This document shows, in pieces, positions 49,208-62,040 of a stretch of DNA of 64,000 bases. How positions within the stretch are numbered: position 1 is the stretch's first letter; each line of letters opens with the position of its first letter. Below the pieces are notes generated by a model. That model was given only the letters and a program-made list of their open reading frames with translations, was not told the origin of the DNA and searched no databases. Where the stretch lies: NCBI GenBank assembly GCA_023238725.1, contig CM041552.1, forward strand, positions 14,175,147 to 14,239,146, given 5' to 3'. The DNA is from Scortum barcoo (lineage: Eukaryota; Chordata; Actinopteri; Centrarchiformes; Terapontidae). The position numbers and the translations under genes were made by a program.

Positions 49208-50263
49208 GTAGGAGAAGATGTTTGGTAATCAGCCGCCACTCACCTGCCCCATTCAATGACCGCATGGAGAGAGTGAAGGAGAGAGGAACTAATGAATCAC
49301 AATGAGTTCAGGCTAAGGTCTCTCCACCGTCTGTGTTGTGCACTTGGACACTGAGGCCTGCCATGTTTGTAAACCCCATTATCTGTTGAGGGACTAAAGG
49401 AAATAAAGCATCAATTATAATGCTGTTAAGTATCGCTACATGAATCAAACTTTCTCATTCCACCTTAAAAAAAACCTCTATCACTGTAAAAAAAGTATCA
49501 GTATCTGAATCAGTATCACACCACAACATTTTCAGCACAGTTAGAATGGCATTTCTCTTTTACTCCTGGATCCAACATGACAAACAAATTTAAGGATATA
49601 ACCAGTAGGATTTTGGGGGGGGGGGAGGAAACATGTAGACAAAAAGAAAAATAATCCTTCTAAATCATCACTTATAACCCACTAGAAGTCTGTGTCTGTA
49701 TCTCCAGAGACCCTGTGTCTTCTGCCTGTTTTATATTATTTTGCTGCATTTGGGACATTTCTGCGCAACAACTTTTAGGCAAATTACCAGATCGTAAGCA
49801 TGTGGGACCTCCAGAAGCTTTGAGGCGGGCAGAAGGGGCCACCTATGCATGTTGTGTTTAAAAACAGCTACCAACAAAAACTACTTGTTATACCTTTAGG
49901 TCACTCTTGATGAAATATTACCAACGATTTCAAGATCCAAAGGTTTCTGGACATATACGTCATGCTGTATTTAATGAAAATGAGTATAAAAATCACTCAA
50001 AATAAGGATCGCATGCAGCACAGTATGTAAAGAGATGTAAAACCCATGTTTTACTGAAATGAAGGTAAATGATTCTGCCATCACAAAATAAACTCTGAAC
50101 ACACTGAACATTACAGGTTTCCACAGTTTCTGGTGTCAAGTTACCTGTCAAGCTGCTTGAGAAGTACTGGCTGTTCCAGACATGATTGTGGTCATCGTAA
50201 TTAAACGGCTAAAAAGATTTTTTCTGCCAAACTGGGTCTATTTCCCTTGTTTGAAGTAAATAA
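49208..50263. other. Unique noncoding sequence, no gene seen
   Basis: Would be the start of an intron if the preceding exon is real. It holds a run of 11 G (49615-49625) and nothing else recognisable. Confidence 0.5.
49615..49625. repeat. G11 homopolymer
   Basis: Eleven consecutive G on the + strand, preceded by TTTT. Such runs are uncommon in AT-rich fish DNA, are error-prone to sequence, and could take part in a G-quadruplex. Confidence 0.9.
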
Positions 50264-50803
50264 TTAACCCTCATGTTGTGTTCATGGTCAAAAGTGACCG
50301 GGGAGATTTTATTTGTGTACAAAGGAAATTATCCCAACACTACACTTGACAGTTTCACAATATTCCAAGATTAATGTCTTAATAAATTAAAGAACAAATA
50401 ACAACAACAATATCATTACAATTTATGCCAATAGACCAATGTATGCGTTGATGTCTGTCTGGGTTACCTCCTTCTAATTGTTTTTGTAGATCTGTTAGGG
50501 TTGAAATGTGTGTGTGTGTGTGTGTCCATCTGACAAATGAGGATGCACTTGAGCTCAGGTTTTTACACTAATTGTAGTTCCCCCATTCATTTCTAATGAC
50601 CGGTCAAAGAGTGTAGAAAAGTTTAATAAAAAGCACAAAATTGTATGCAAATTAATATAATTTATTTTGTGTGTTGAAATCCTCTTTGTGGACAAAGTCA
50701 TGGAATCTTAGGTCAGATCAAATTAACTACATTTTTTCAGAGATAAAATGAGATAAAAATTTTAAATGGGTCAAATTTGACCAAAACACAACATGAGGGT
50801 TAA
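50264..50803. mobile_element. piggyBac-type MITE with TTAA target duplication
   Basis: TTAA at 50264-50267 and 50800-50803 flank a 532-bp noncoding unit. Its ends are inverted repeats of about 31 bp beginning CCCTCATGTTGTGTT. CCC ends and an exact TTAA target duplication are hallmarks of piggyBac transposition. Each arm ends in a near or perfect palindrome: GGTCAAAAGTGACC on the left and GGTCAAATTTGACC at 50769-50782. The interior has no transposase frame and carries a TG microsatellite at about 50507-50524. It would have been moved by a transposase supplied elsewhere in the genome. The high match between ends suggests moderate age. Confidence 0.92.
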
Positions 50804-52054
50804 ATGTGGCAAACATATAGTTCACCGCAGCCTAACACTCCGTTCTTTTCTGTGAGCGCCACAATACGTTAAAGGAAAAGTGAAATTTTTTCGTCATCAC
50901 AGAATGTTTTTACGAGCACTTACTTGAGACAACAAAAGCTGCTTATTGAATTATAATTCAGCACTGTTTGCGTGAAAGGGGATTATTTTATTGGGATTTC
51001 TTCAGCCGAGAGGTTTTTGTCCATCCATGTAAAATTGACAAAATGCATTTTCTGTATTTTTTTACTGGTTTACTGGTCTCAACAAGCATGGCGGATGAAC
51101 CATCTCTTATTTTATAACCAAAAATTTCAAAATGACTGCAATTGTGTGTGTCAATCATCCTGCATTTTGCAGAGCTCCTGTGCAAAATGCTTTTATTTGC
51201 TTCCTTTTTAGCACTATAGTTTAAAATGGGAGCTTGGGTAATACTTTAGGTCAGTTAGGAAATGCAGCAACTCTTTATAGTTTGTTTCATGATATACATT
51301 TTGAATAAATTATCAAGATGATGAACAAGAAAAATAAAATAAAATTTAGATGTAGTTAAAAAAACAGACAACTAATGAAACATTAATAACCACATGGATT
51401 GGTTTAAACTGAAGATATGCAGACGTTTTAGTTTAAAGAAGATAATTTTAGTCAAACAACCAGGTGAGATTCTAGATTGGGTATTTCAGTTTTTATTTGA
51501 GGATGTGATGTGTTAGTGTGTATACAAAATTATTATTTTTAAGGCTGTCTTCCACCACCTGCTTCCACAGTGACTACAGTTATTTCTGCTTGTGTCCTCA
51601 CTACCACCTCTGCTGGCAGATTTCTTACGGCCTTCACTACTGCATCTGCAAATAGCAATAATAAAAAACCAATTACATATACAGATGATGTACTAAAAAA
51701 ACTTCAGTAGTACATGTCGAGTTGTGATTGATTCTACAGCAGTGGCAAAAAACAGGCAAGTCAAACTAGCTGGCAGCTTGCTCGAGAAACAAAGAGAAAA
51801 TACAAACAGGACAAAGTGGAAACTAGAAATGGAAATAGAACAATCTGGTGGTGTCAGGAAAAACAGTAAAATAAGTAAGGTGCTCCTACTGTCTTTCTCC
51901 AACATCAATGTAATAAGCTGTCATAACTACAGTGTACTTTTCAAAACCATTTAATCCGTAATTAACACTCTTTACTCAGCAATCTCTCTGCCTTGCTCAT
52001 AATTTTGTGGCCCTTTTGTTGTTTTCTTTAAAAGGCACAATTGCCAAACTAAAG
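50804..52054. other. Unique noncoding sequence, no gene seen
   Basis: AT-rich sequence between the piggyBac-type MITE and the LINE remnant. Two short open frames (one per strand, 51693-51954) overlap and have no family features. No other repeat was identified. Confidence 0.5.
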
Positions 52055-53457
52055 CTCTATTAAATCCTAGATTTTATAAGTGCCAGATCTCTGAAGGAGG
52101 TTTTTTATCAGTGTAGGACTATTTCATCCATTGTAAATAGCTCTCTATCCAGTGGCTGTGTTCTCTCCTGCCTCAACATGCAGTACTCTACCCGCTTCTC
52201 AAGTAACCTATCCTAGACCTCTCTGGGTTATACAAAAAAAGTACACATGTCTAAGTTACATTTAGAAAGGTTTTAGAGAAACTGCTGTTTTTAAAATAAG
52301 AAATGATGTTTTACTCACTGCTGATGTTGGAGATGATTTTAATTCCTCTTATTCTCAGCTTAGCATTTGGCAGTTTAGTTTTTTAGTTTATCATCACCTA
52401 TCATTGCCTTGGCATCAGGGATACTGTTTGAGAGTGGTTGAAATGTTATTTATCAAATCTTTCAAACTTTTTCAGCAGTGGTTGGTGATGCCCTATCTTC
52501 TGTCACCATTCTGACTTGTGGTGTTCCTCATGGCCCCATCTTTGCCCCCATTTATTCTGTGTATTATACACTGTCAAAAAAGAAATTGTACTTCAGCACA
52601 TTATGTAGTACTATTCTTATGTGGATAAAACTCAAATTTATGTTCATTCAAGACAAGCAAACTGTTAATAGCGAGAAACAAATCTGAAATATTTTTCTCT
52701 TTTGGTCCTCCAAAGTCTATTCCCGTTTTAGAAAACACCTTGGCCCTCTGTCCACAAATGTCAAACCTTCAGCCAGATACCTAGGTATATTGTTTGACAG
52801 TGACCTTTCATTTGTAAAACAAGTTACAAAAGTCATTCTATCATGTTTTTATCAACTGTGAGGCATTTCAAAAAACCTGTATTTTTCCTCTTGCGACCTG
52901 ATCCCGAGCGGGTCACACATGCTTTTATATTATCCAGTTTAGATTATTGTAATTCATCATATTCAGGGTTATGCACAAAACTCTCTCATGCTTTCAGCTT
53001 GAATCAAAGCTGCCCTGCTTTTAACAAATACCTGAAGACAGGAGCACTTCAGCCCACTTTGAGCCTCTCTTATGAGGTAACAGCAACACTTTAAAATTGA
53101 TTTTAAGATTTTACTGGTTACCTGTACTGTGTCCTGGCTCAGGGCTTAAGGTTACTGAGCTTTTCTGTTCATGGCTCCTTAGATCTGCCTGTCTGAAGAT
53201 CTGAGGGCAGAATCAGTGACATCCTTTAAATAACTTCTTATTCTTTCTATAACTTTTTATAAAAGCTAGCACATTTTATGATTACTGTTATTGTTTTTAA
53301 CTTACATTATTGTTTATTCTGGTACTATTTGAAGGATTTTATTTGCGTCATTGCTGTCCTAAAATGTTTTAATCCTGTCCCACCATGAAAAGCACTTTGT
53401 AAACTTGTTTTGAAAAGTGCTGAATAAATAAAGCTTATCATTATTGTTTTTTTTTAA
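52055..53457 (+). mobile_element. LINE remnant, L2/Maui-like (CR1-L2-Rex1 group), 5' truncated
   Basis: A non-LTR retrotransposon 3' portion on the + strand. Scattered frames give reverse transcriptase blocks in family order. First comes a region like IVNSSLSSG at about 52126, then LTADVGDD (52315-52340). DALSSVTILTCGVPHG follows at 52484-52532, equivalent to the conserved TCGVPQGS block. Next are STNVKPSARYLGILFDS (about 52750-52800) and HAFILSSLDYCNSSYSGL (52918-52971). The YADD active-site region (about 52600-52635) is lost to a lesion, and the frame changes at least twice. The 3' end has the L2-like AAAAGCACTTTGTAAAC, AAAAGTGCTGAATAAATAAA and a short ATTATT-type tail. The endonuclease half is missing. 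It cannot be active. Confidence 0.88.
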
Positions 53458-56400
53458 GTATAAACAATCTCACCCACTCTACCGTCAGCAGTAATTACAT
53501 GAATGTAACTTTTTATCCTCCAGTCAGACAGCATTAAAACAGGCAGAAAATTCTCTGTGACCTCTCTTTCATGTGTTTCTTTGGTTTCTGACAAAACCAG
53601 CTCACAAAAGCTGCAGAAACTGGGTTATTTTAGATAAAGGTGCCAGACTGGACCATATAGCAAATGACTCTGTTTTTTGCCAGTGCTGTTGGTTTAGAAA
53701 ACAGAAAGCGTTTTGTGGGGAAGCTTCCCTCCGACTGCTACCTGCTGTTCTCAGCTGAGACAAAAATCAGAAAGCGTCACAGGAGGCTTAAAGGTGAATA
53801 CTGAGAAGATCTGGATTTGCCCAAACCATCAACTCAGCGTGTTTTTATAGAATCAAACGGGATGTTACAAAGACAAGGTAGCACACAAATCCCAGTTTCT
53901 GAATTCTGCTCTTTTCCATGTCTGCAAAATTCTCCTTTAAAGCCATGTTAAATAGATTTCAACGCTTACAGATTGCACGTGTCAGTGATGGTCTTACACT
54001 AGATAGATAGGTTCAGTGTGTACAGAGAATGATGGATAACATGCCTCCCAACAGAACCTTTTCAATTATTGTAACAAAAGATGTCTTTACCGCACACACA
54101 CACTTGTGCGCACACACATGTGAAGGCACACTCCCCAGAGAGTAATGCTACTTATTTAGCCTATGTCATATTACAAACTCTTAAGTGTGCCAGTGACAGA
54201 AAAACCCAATTCATATTCATATGCAGGATAACACGCTTTTCATATTTTTTAAGCCACCACAGCCCCCCACGGGCAGCTCCAGTATGCTGTGAATACAAAT
54301 GCCAGAACACACAGTGTGCTGTAAAGACATTGAATTTCTCTGAGGCACCAGTGCCCCGTGAAATCTAATACTGACAGAAATTTGACTTTTTACTGACTTT
54401 GGCTCAAGGAAAGTGGTTTGAGGAGAATTTCATTGCCCACATGTGCAATCTAGCATGAGATGCAAGTATCGAATATCACTTTGGTGCAGATGGTGTACGT
54501 GTCAACTGCAGCATTCAATATTGCCACTGGGTAAATCCTCCTGCTCAGCCTGACTGGAAATGTTGCACTGGTTCTGGTAAGTCATGCTCGTGAAATGATC
54601 TTTGGGGCACTTTGTTTACTGCCTCATTGATGGTCGCGCTGCTGCCCGCAGCAAATTCTTCTTCACCTGCTTTGCAGAAACACGGTGCATGTCTGATGAA
54701 CCCCTCTTTCCAGAATAAGTTTTATGTGCTCTCATGTCTCTGTGTTGAGTTAGAGATTTGTGTATATGCATGTGTTTAATGAACTGTTTGTATTTGTGTG
54801 TTGACTGAATTCATGAGTCTGCCTCAGTCTGCTCCCGTCTGTGTTGCTGCTGGGCCACCTGCCTTTTTTTCCTGTCTCTTTTCCTGGCTGCTCCTGAGAA
54901 GTAGAGATAAGGCCCACTGATGTTTGTCTGCTCCCTGGCAGATTACTGAGGAAGACAGGTACAAGGACTCTGGCAGACAGCTTCAGTATACTGGAGGCCA
55001 AAGACAAACTTGTTTGGGATGCCTAAGCTGACCACAGCACCAATCCAGCTTGAATGCCATCTGGCTTCCTTATATGTGCTGTTGCTGCTCAGCTAATTAT
55101 CGTTCGAAGAGAAACACGTGAGTCAATGTGGGAAATAGCTGGAAATTTCTTTGATCTAGGAACTTTTAATGATAGCGAACAATCAGACGTAATGCCACTG
55201 ATTTTTCTTTGATTAATAATGACTGAAATCATGTAATCAGTTAATCATAATTGCATAAATGAGGAATTTCAAAGTCAGTAGGAAACACAGTACATATACT
55301 GAAAAAATATCCATCTTGTTATGTTAATTATTCTATCATTAAGTTTGTTTGCATGAAATTTAACATCTTATTTTCTTGGAAGTTAGAAAGGGTGAATGGG
55401 ATGGAATTATTTCATTATTTCAATACATGTTAACTTGTTTTCCAGATATATAGTTGCACACATTTCAGAATAAAATGATGAGATAATAAGCATTGTTTGA
55501 TTTTCTTAAAGTAAATTAATTCATTTTAGGATTAAAAATAGACAAAAGGAATGAATCATTGACAGAATAACCACTGGTATAACGGTATGCTTCATTGCAC
55601 TGTACAAATCAGTACAAATTGAGCAACATTTGTGACACGTCTTTATTATGAACGATACAGTAGAAGCAATAATTTAGTTGCTAAAAACCAAACTAGATGC
55701 TCATTTTTCTCAAATTATAGCTAATGGAATGCCGATGGGTCCTCTCCATGTAACATCCTTCACTGATGGTTATGAAAAGACCTTTCAAAAATAAAGACAA
55801 AGAGGTATTTTATTCACATGCGGGTAGATGATCAATTATTGAAAGCTTTCAGAAGGGAGGACTTGATAAAAAAAAAAACAACTGTAAAAAGCACTTTGTA
55901 TGAGAGATGTTGTATGAGCATGCACGTGTGTGCCTGCCATGCATGTGTAAATGTATGTGTGTGTCTTTTTTGTATGTATGTTTATCTTTAAAGCACCAGG
56001 CTGTGAACACTCTGGATATGATTAAACCACATGGTCAGTGTGGAACTGTCTAATTAGGCCTTTCCTGCCTTTGCAAAGAAGCTCCTTGGACATAAAAATA
56101 CTGGTCCTGTTACTCCATCCGTGAGGTTAGGGCAGAGAAAGGTGTGAAAATGGTGTTACTATGAGGTTCGGTTTGGGTATCTTTATTCTGCATTTGTGCT
56201 TCTGTGCAATATAGAGGTGTATTTTTTGAAACACAAGCACAGAGCTCTCCTGCTTAAAGGTTCTGCTCAGAAACGAGTTGTTGAGAGAGAAGAAAAAAAG
56301 TATAGAAAGGTTGATGTGCAGCAGAAAAAAGGTCCTAAAGAGGGAGGACAATGTGGAAGATGAATTCTGTGAGAAAAGGGAGAATAAAGGGAAAGGGGTC

Positions 56401-59400
56401 AGAGTATAAAACAGGATTATAAAAGGATCACAGGGTTTTGAGCACCTGTTTCCTATGTAAGTATTACTTGTATGCATTACAGACAGAGCTATTACAATGC
56501 TTAGTCCCTTTTATCAGACATTTTGAGCTTATGTCAAAACAAAGCATCCAACTCCAGCTCTCCATTTATTGAAACTCTATTGCAGTTAGATCATGGCTGT
56601 CTTGCATAGTTGTCTGCATCTCTCATGCGGACAGACTTTCCCTCTTTGTCCATTGTTTCTGTTTGATTGACTCATGTTTGATCAGAGCTGTTTAAATAGT
56701 TGTCTCAATATTTATGTGGCCAATTGTGAAGATGCCGTGTGATTGCGGCCCAACTGGCAGAATATAAATTGTTCATTGCTCCCCACACCATGTGGTAGAC
56801 AGGTCCTTCCACATGCCTGACAGCTCTACTGGAAAATGAAATTAGAGGGAAGGAGAGACGTACAAGCAGGAGCAGAGGACAAGGGATAATACATGATTCA
56901 CTGGCAGTAAGCCTTGGCTGTGTAGCACATCGAATATACATGGGGGAGAAAGCGTAGAGGGGATCTAAGGGTTTAGAAAGAGTTAAGAAGCAGACTTTTA
57001 CAAGGTGAAGTACAGCTTATGAAGGGAGCTCAGACTGAATTAGACAGTGTAACTGCTGCTGAGAGTCAGTGACTGACAGATTAGCAGAATGACAAATTAT
57101 TTATTTAAGAATATCTCTGAAATACCAGCACATCTCTGTCTGTTTGCATTTAAAAGTTGTAAAACATACTGTACCTCAGCCTTCAGACTGAAACGTTCAT
57201 GTTGTCCATGCATGACCACACGCTGTGTCGTACTGTTGAAACACGCTCAAAGTAAAGGTGCCTGGTTTATTGTGTGATGGATGTATTGTGATTAAAAGTG
57301 AACCAACTGAATAACATATGGGTGAAGCCTTGGGCAGCTTGTGGTGCTTTTCAGCTAGCAATAAGTGGCAGCATCTGGCTAGTGAACATTATTCAGAAGT
57401 AAATAATAGCAGTTAGACGTATAGAGCTGTGAGTATTTAGACAGCTGTGTTTTGGGAAAGTGATAAATGTGTCATTGTATATTGAGAAAGTAAAATGTTA
57501 AGAATGAATACTGCAAAAGTTTTATTTCCTTAAAAGTGCTTTATGTAACAATTTGCATGTATTAATAAGTTTTTTAATAGTTTTTATTGCCAAAATGTGA
57601 ATGGATTGCAACATAACTTGAGATATTCCTGAGACCTTCCCCGACTTTCTTCAAAGTTTCTACAACACCCTGTAGACTGATTTCCATGGAAAGGATTTTT
57701 CCAGTAAAAAAAGTGTGCTATGCTCGCAAATCTTCGCTCTTCTGTCCTTCTTCATATTTATACAGATATAATGTTACACAAGTTACTCAGTATATATCTG
57801 TGTGTACAAACAATAACCTATAGCCTAATAGCCATATTTATGCCTAATTTAGATTAAATTATTTCAAATGTTGATGAAGCAGCTACAATGTTAGCATAGT
57901 CCTAATAGATAAGAACTAAATTTGGGGAAAAAAAGCAGTTTAAAAGTTGTTTGCAGTTTGTCTTGCAGACAGATTTGACAAGTCATGAGTTCGGACTTTT
58001 TAAAAAATCTGCATTATTAACTGATGTAGTTATTTCACCATCCTTTTGATCTGTTTATTACAATTAAATCACAGCAAAATTGTTCCATTTTGGGATTGTA
58101 CTAATGTAGTAAATGGAGTCCGCTAAGCTAACTTACGGCCGACACACACCACCCAACTGACCAACAACCCGACACACATCTTATTTATAATATTCTGTGT
58201 AGTTCACTCAACGTTAGCGGTTACATTGAAATTCTACAGTGTGGGAGCAACAGGATGCTGACTGCAGGTGACTTAACAGCTGCTGGTCTCATTGTGAACA
58301 AGCATTTTCTGAATCTTACATACAGAGCCTTTAATTATTTCTGCATAACTGGAGGAGATGTGGTGAAAAAACACCACACTCAGCAGGACACTCTTGTTAG
58401 ACCCAACAATGTTAGAGGCTTTGCATGGCATTAATTTGCACATACATCCCTCTGTGTTGTAAAGGACCAAGCAGCATTTCTTCAATGCTTCACCTTCGGC
58501 TGCTACATTGTATATCCTGTTGTGCAGCCTGCGAAACATGGCACAACGATTTTTGTCAGCATTATTAACTGCTGCTGGGCTTTATCAGGGCACAGCGGTG
58601 CATAATTGGAAAATCCAAACCCATGGAACATAACCATAAGGTCTTCTCCGCCACTTGCATCACTATTATTTATGAATGTGCACTGTAATTTCTGCTATCT
58701 AGTCTTGGAAGTTTATAAAAGGTTCACAGTTAAACTCACACAAATCTGCTGTCATAACTCACTGGTTTTGTTGGTTTTCCGGTCGTATTTCTGTAAGTTG
58801 AATCAGTGGCCATGTCTTTACTGCGAACTGCCTGTTGAATGGCAATGAATATCCTCTACAGGTACTCTGTGTAAGATCAGAAACAGTGGCACGGGGAGAG
58901 ATGGAAGAGTTTCAAGGAGAGGTAAAATATGAGAAGGACCAAGTGAGAGAAAAATTAAAAACTGTAGGTATGAGGTACAGAGTAGAGAATTAGATGATAA
59001 GTGAGTAGGGAGAGGAGTTGAGAGAAAGGGAGAAGAGGGGAATGTCAGAGGATTTTGCAAGAGGAGCTGAGGCAGGGAGAGAGACATGATACCTCAGATA
59101 TTAGAAACAGTGTGAGAGCCAGAGGAGGACCTCGATGTGCAAGTGCAGTGGGCAAAGTCACCGCAGCATCTCCAGATACGATCAGCACGAGAATGAAGGG
59201 CAGCGACGGGTAGAGAGGCTAGACGCGACAGCTGGCTCCAGTGGTGTGTGGTGAGGGGTGGTATTGTTTCAGCCCTTGCAGACACTATCCAATCCCATTT
59301 ACAAATTGGAGGGACCACCAGTCACAGTTACACAAAAGCTGGCTGCTGTCACTGGGTAAGCTTGCTGATGGATGGGCACACTTTGCTCAGCGGATCTAAT

Positions 59401-60166
59401 GATAATGGGGCACAAGAGGTCAGAATTGGATTATGACTGTCTGGTGGCATGAAGACACTGCTGTGTCTAGTTTATCAAACCACTGCGTTCCATTTGATTC
59501 TGCTGATAATTGACTGGTTATGGCTGGTTAGAGGTATTAATGGGTCCAACAATTGGATACACGTGCTAAGTCCAGATCTATTCTGAGAAGTCCAAAGGGT
59601 ATACTGAGTACGTTTTATATGTGTGAAGTAATACTGTCTGTTTAACACTTCAACACAAAATTGCTGCCTTCATAGAAAATACCATCTGTATTTATCCGCA
59701 GCATAACACATTACAAGAAAGGTGCTGGATTAGGAAATCCCTGCAAGATAGCTGAATAATTATTTCCCTGAATAACATGTTTTGGGAAAGTAGTATTTGA
59801 AACAGTCTGTTTAATGAGACAGCTGTGAATAGGGGATATCAGTCGGCTGTGCCTCTTGCCATAAGGGGAATGGAGTACACACATAGAGTAGCCAGGCACA
59901 GCTTAGTGCACACAGAGCAGCGAGAGGATTTGTCTTGCGACTTTGGTTCTGTCACAGTCTGCATATGCCTGAGATGGATACTAGAAACTAGAGCTGATCT
60001 AGAGCTATACAGCTGATTCCTCTGGTATTTTAGGGAACAGGTGCTCCAAAGAGATGCAGTCTGCTGTAGTATGATAGATCTGAAATCTGAAAATCAGCTA
60101 TTTTATGATGAAAATATGATTGACCATAACTGCTGTAGCCGTCTCTTTCTAGCAGCCCTTCAGCAC
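53458..60166. other. Unique noncoding sequence, no gene seen
   Basis: Contains a CA microsatellite (54091-54118), purine-rich stretches (56265-56410 and 58880-59090) that create Leu/Ser/Pro-rich minus-strand frames, and no recognisable domain. Around 57520-57690 the sequence resembles other fish intronic repeats I have seen, but I cannot define ends. Confidence 0.5.
54091..54118. repeat. CA microsatellite
   Basis: Interrupted CA run (CACACACACACTTGTGCGCACACACA). Simple repeat. Confidence 0.85.
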
Positions 60167-60570
60167 CAGGGCTGTAACGGTACACAAAATCCATGGTCCT
60201 GTATGCACAGTACCTCAGTTTGGGGGTCACAGTTTATCTGTACAACATAGAAAACAAAAGAAACACATTTTTGATGTTAACTTTATAATAGGTGAATATT
60301 AAACAATTGTTCGTTGGACATATTCTATCTTTACAAAATAAGCTGACAAAAAAATGAACAAATGCTAATTTGTCATTAATGCTCCATAACCGCAGAAGGC
60401 CTGCTATTCTAAAATATGAAATGTATTTAAATATTGCACAATAAGACAAGTGTATCATATTTATGATCAACTCAAATTAGAGTCGGCAGTGCATTTTAAG
60501 GTTCTGACATTCAAGTATTAATCTTATTCGATACAGCGTACTGAACCAAAGACAGCTGTGTACCTATCCA
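60167..60570 (+). mobile_element. Probable decayed hAT-type element
   Basis: The left end, CAGGGCTGTAACGGTACAC, is a tip I recognise from common fish hAT-type nonautonomous elements. It is followed by GTACCTCAGTTTGGGGGTCA, which also fits. About 350 bp later GTACTGAACCAAAGACAG and CTGTGTACC resemble the matching right half, although the final inverted CAGCCCTG tip is gone. The interior is AT-rich and noncoding. The left boundary is firm and the right boundary approximate. Confidence 0.45.
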
Positions 60571-60809
60571 AATGTCATGTTCCAAATGGTTTGGGACAAA
60601 TGAACGAACCCTTAATCCCTTTTTTAGTGCCTACATTAATTTTTTTTTCTAATTTCTGTAGATTTATTGTTGCTTTTGCTTTCAGCTGGCTCTCACAAAG
60701 CCCAATGCTCATGTCATTTGTAGACTGAACGAAACGCTGTGCTTTCCTTTGGAACTCCAAGCTAATACTGTTGCACATTAATTTTGCCCCCATAAATCTC
60801 TCGGCTTTT

Positions 60810-61140
60810 AATAATCAAGGAGTGCATTTGTATTCAACCCTGTCGTGGTCCATGCTGTAGTGAATGGAGAGCTGGGATGAATGAGCACAGCTCACGCGCC
60901 ATATTTCCATTCTTACTGGGCTTTTAGTTTTCACTGAGCCGTGAACAGCTCTTCCATGACAGCACAGGTAGAGAGCATCTGCGAATGGCGAAGAGACAAT
61001 TTGCCGTTGAATAACCCCGGTGTTTGCATGTGAGTGACAGGTCCTTATCAGAGCTCCCGCTGGCTGATCAAAGTTGAAAGGGGGTCAGGCTGAATTAAAG
61101 ACTAGCTAATTAAAATGTCCAGGGAACATGCCAGCCCTCA
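60810..61140. promoter_or_regulatory. Possible conserved noncoding element
   Basis: A non-repetitive, balanced block without coding potential, including CTTTTAATAATCAAGG at its left edge and GACTAGCTAATTAAAATG near its right edge. The texture resembles vertebrate enhancers. Nothing in a single sequence proves it. Confidence 0.25.
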
Positions 61141-61592
61141 TTTCATTTATCTCCTCCAGCTCAGTTGGGAGAGAGAAACAGAGAGGTGGGAGAAGGGAGC
61201 TAAAAGAATAAAGGTGTGTTATCCCACAAGTTGAAATTTCATCTGATACTAGAGGATAGATTATTTAACAGCCTCTGTGTGTGTTTGGTAACAATCAGAG
61301 ATGTGTTGTTCTATGATATCTTGGTTTAAAAGTCCCACCCGTGTGTGTTTACAGGTAGATTTGGTTTTAAGCACATGGATATTGGTAGGGGTTTGGTGAA
61401 AGTTTGTGCCCCTGATAGCAGAGCTCTGGAGATGGATAGATTGAGGCCCCAGGCAAAGAAGCAAAGCATGTAACAGGACATCCATAAAGGGCCTGTTCTG
61501 TTTTCAGGTTGATCTCACTTTGTTTCTGTAGCACGGCCTTTATCAAATCTCACCATTTTCACAGCCTGTTTGAGAACAGAGACACTGGGGAT

Positions 61593-61650
61593 GGTGGTGT
61601 GTGTTTGCATGTGTGTGTGTGTGTGTGTGTGTTAATGTGTGTGTGTTTGT
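61593..61650. repeat. TG microsatellite, interrupted
   Basis: TG runs broken by TTTGCA and TTAA. Simple repeat; it explains the Val/Cys-rich spurious frame here. Confidence 0.9.
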
Positions 61651-61944
61651 ATAGGGCATTAAGGCTCTTTCTTGGGTGGTATAAAGGTCACTCTAAGATC
61701 TACTGTGCAGACTTTCTCTCAGGAGCCAGTTTGCGGTTTGGGCTCTTTAGAACCAAATAGTGCATTTTTACACAATTCAGAAAAAACTTTGCTAAAGGGT
61801 ATTGGCAACTCTGTTAGAATGAGATATAAAATATCTATGTGTTTTGTAACATATGTTCCTTTTTTTTTTGGAAACACAAGTGTAACAAAATATTACAATT
61901 TGAAAGGGAAATCCCCCTCGTCCTTTGACAGATTATTGTTTTCG

Positions 61945-62040
61945 TAAAAGCTGAAACGATTAGAAAAATTATTGTTTATGTATTTTGGAAAATCATCAGA
62001 AGATTAACTGACAATGAAAATATTCGTTAGTTGCAACCCA
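61945..62040. mobile_element. Short hAT-like MITE, 96 bp
   Basis: The left end has AAGCTGAAACGATTAG, the right end ATTCGTTAGTTGCAACCC. Read inverted, both resemble the TAGGGCTGCAACTAACGATT tips of a very common fish family, the same tip type as at 43452-43695. The interior is short and noncoding. This looks like an internally deleted member. Confidence 0.55.

Larger units (their letters stand above)
60571..61944. other. Unique noncoding sequence, no gene seen
   Basis: Holds a TG microsatellite (61593-61650), a T10 run near 61861-61870 and a possible conserved noncoding block at 60810-61140. No protein family was recognised. Confidence 0.5.
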
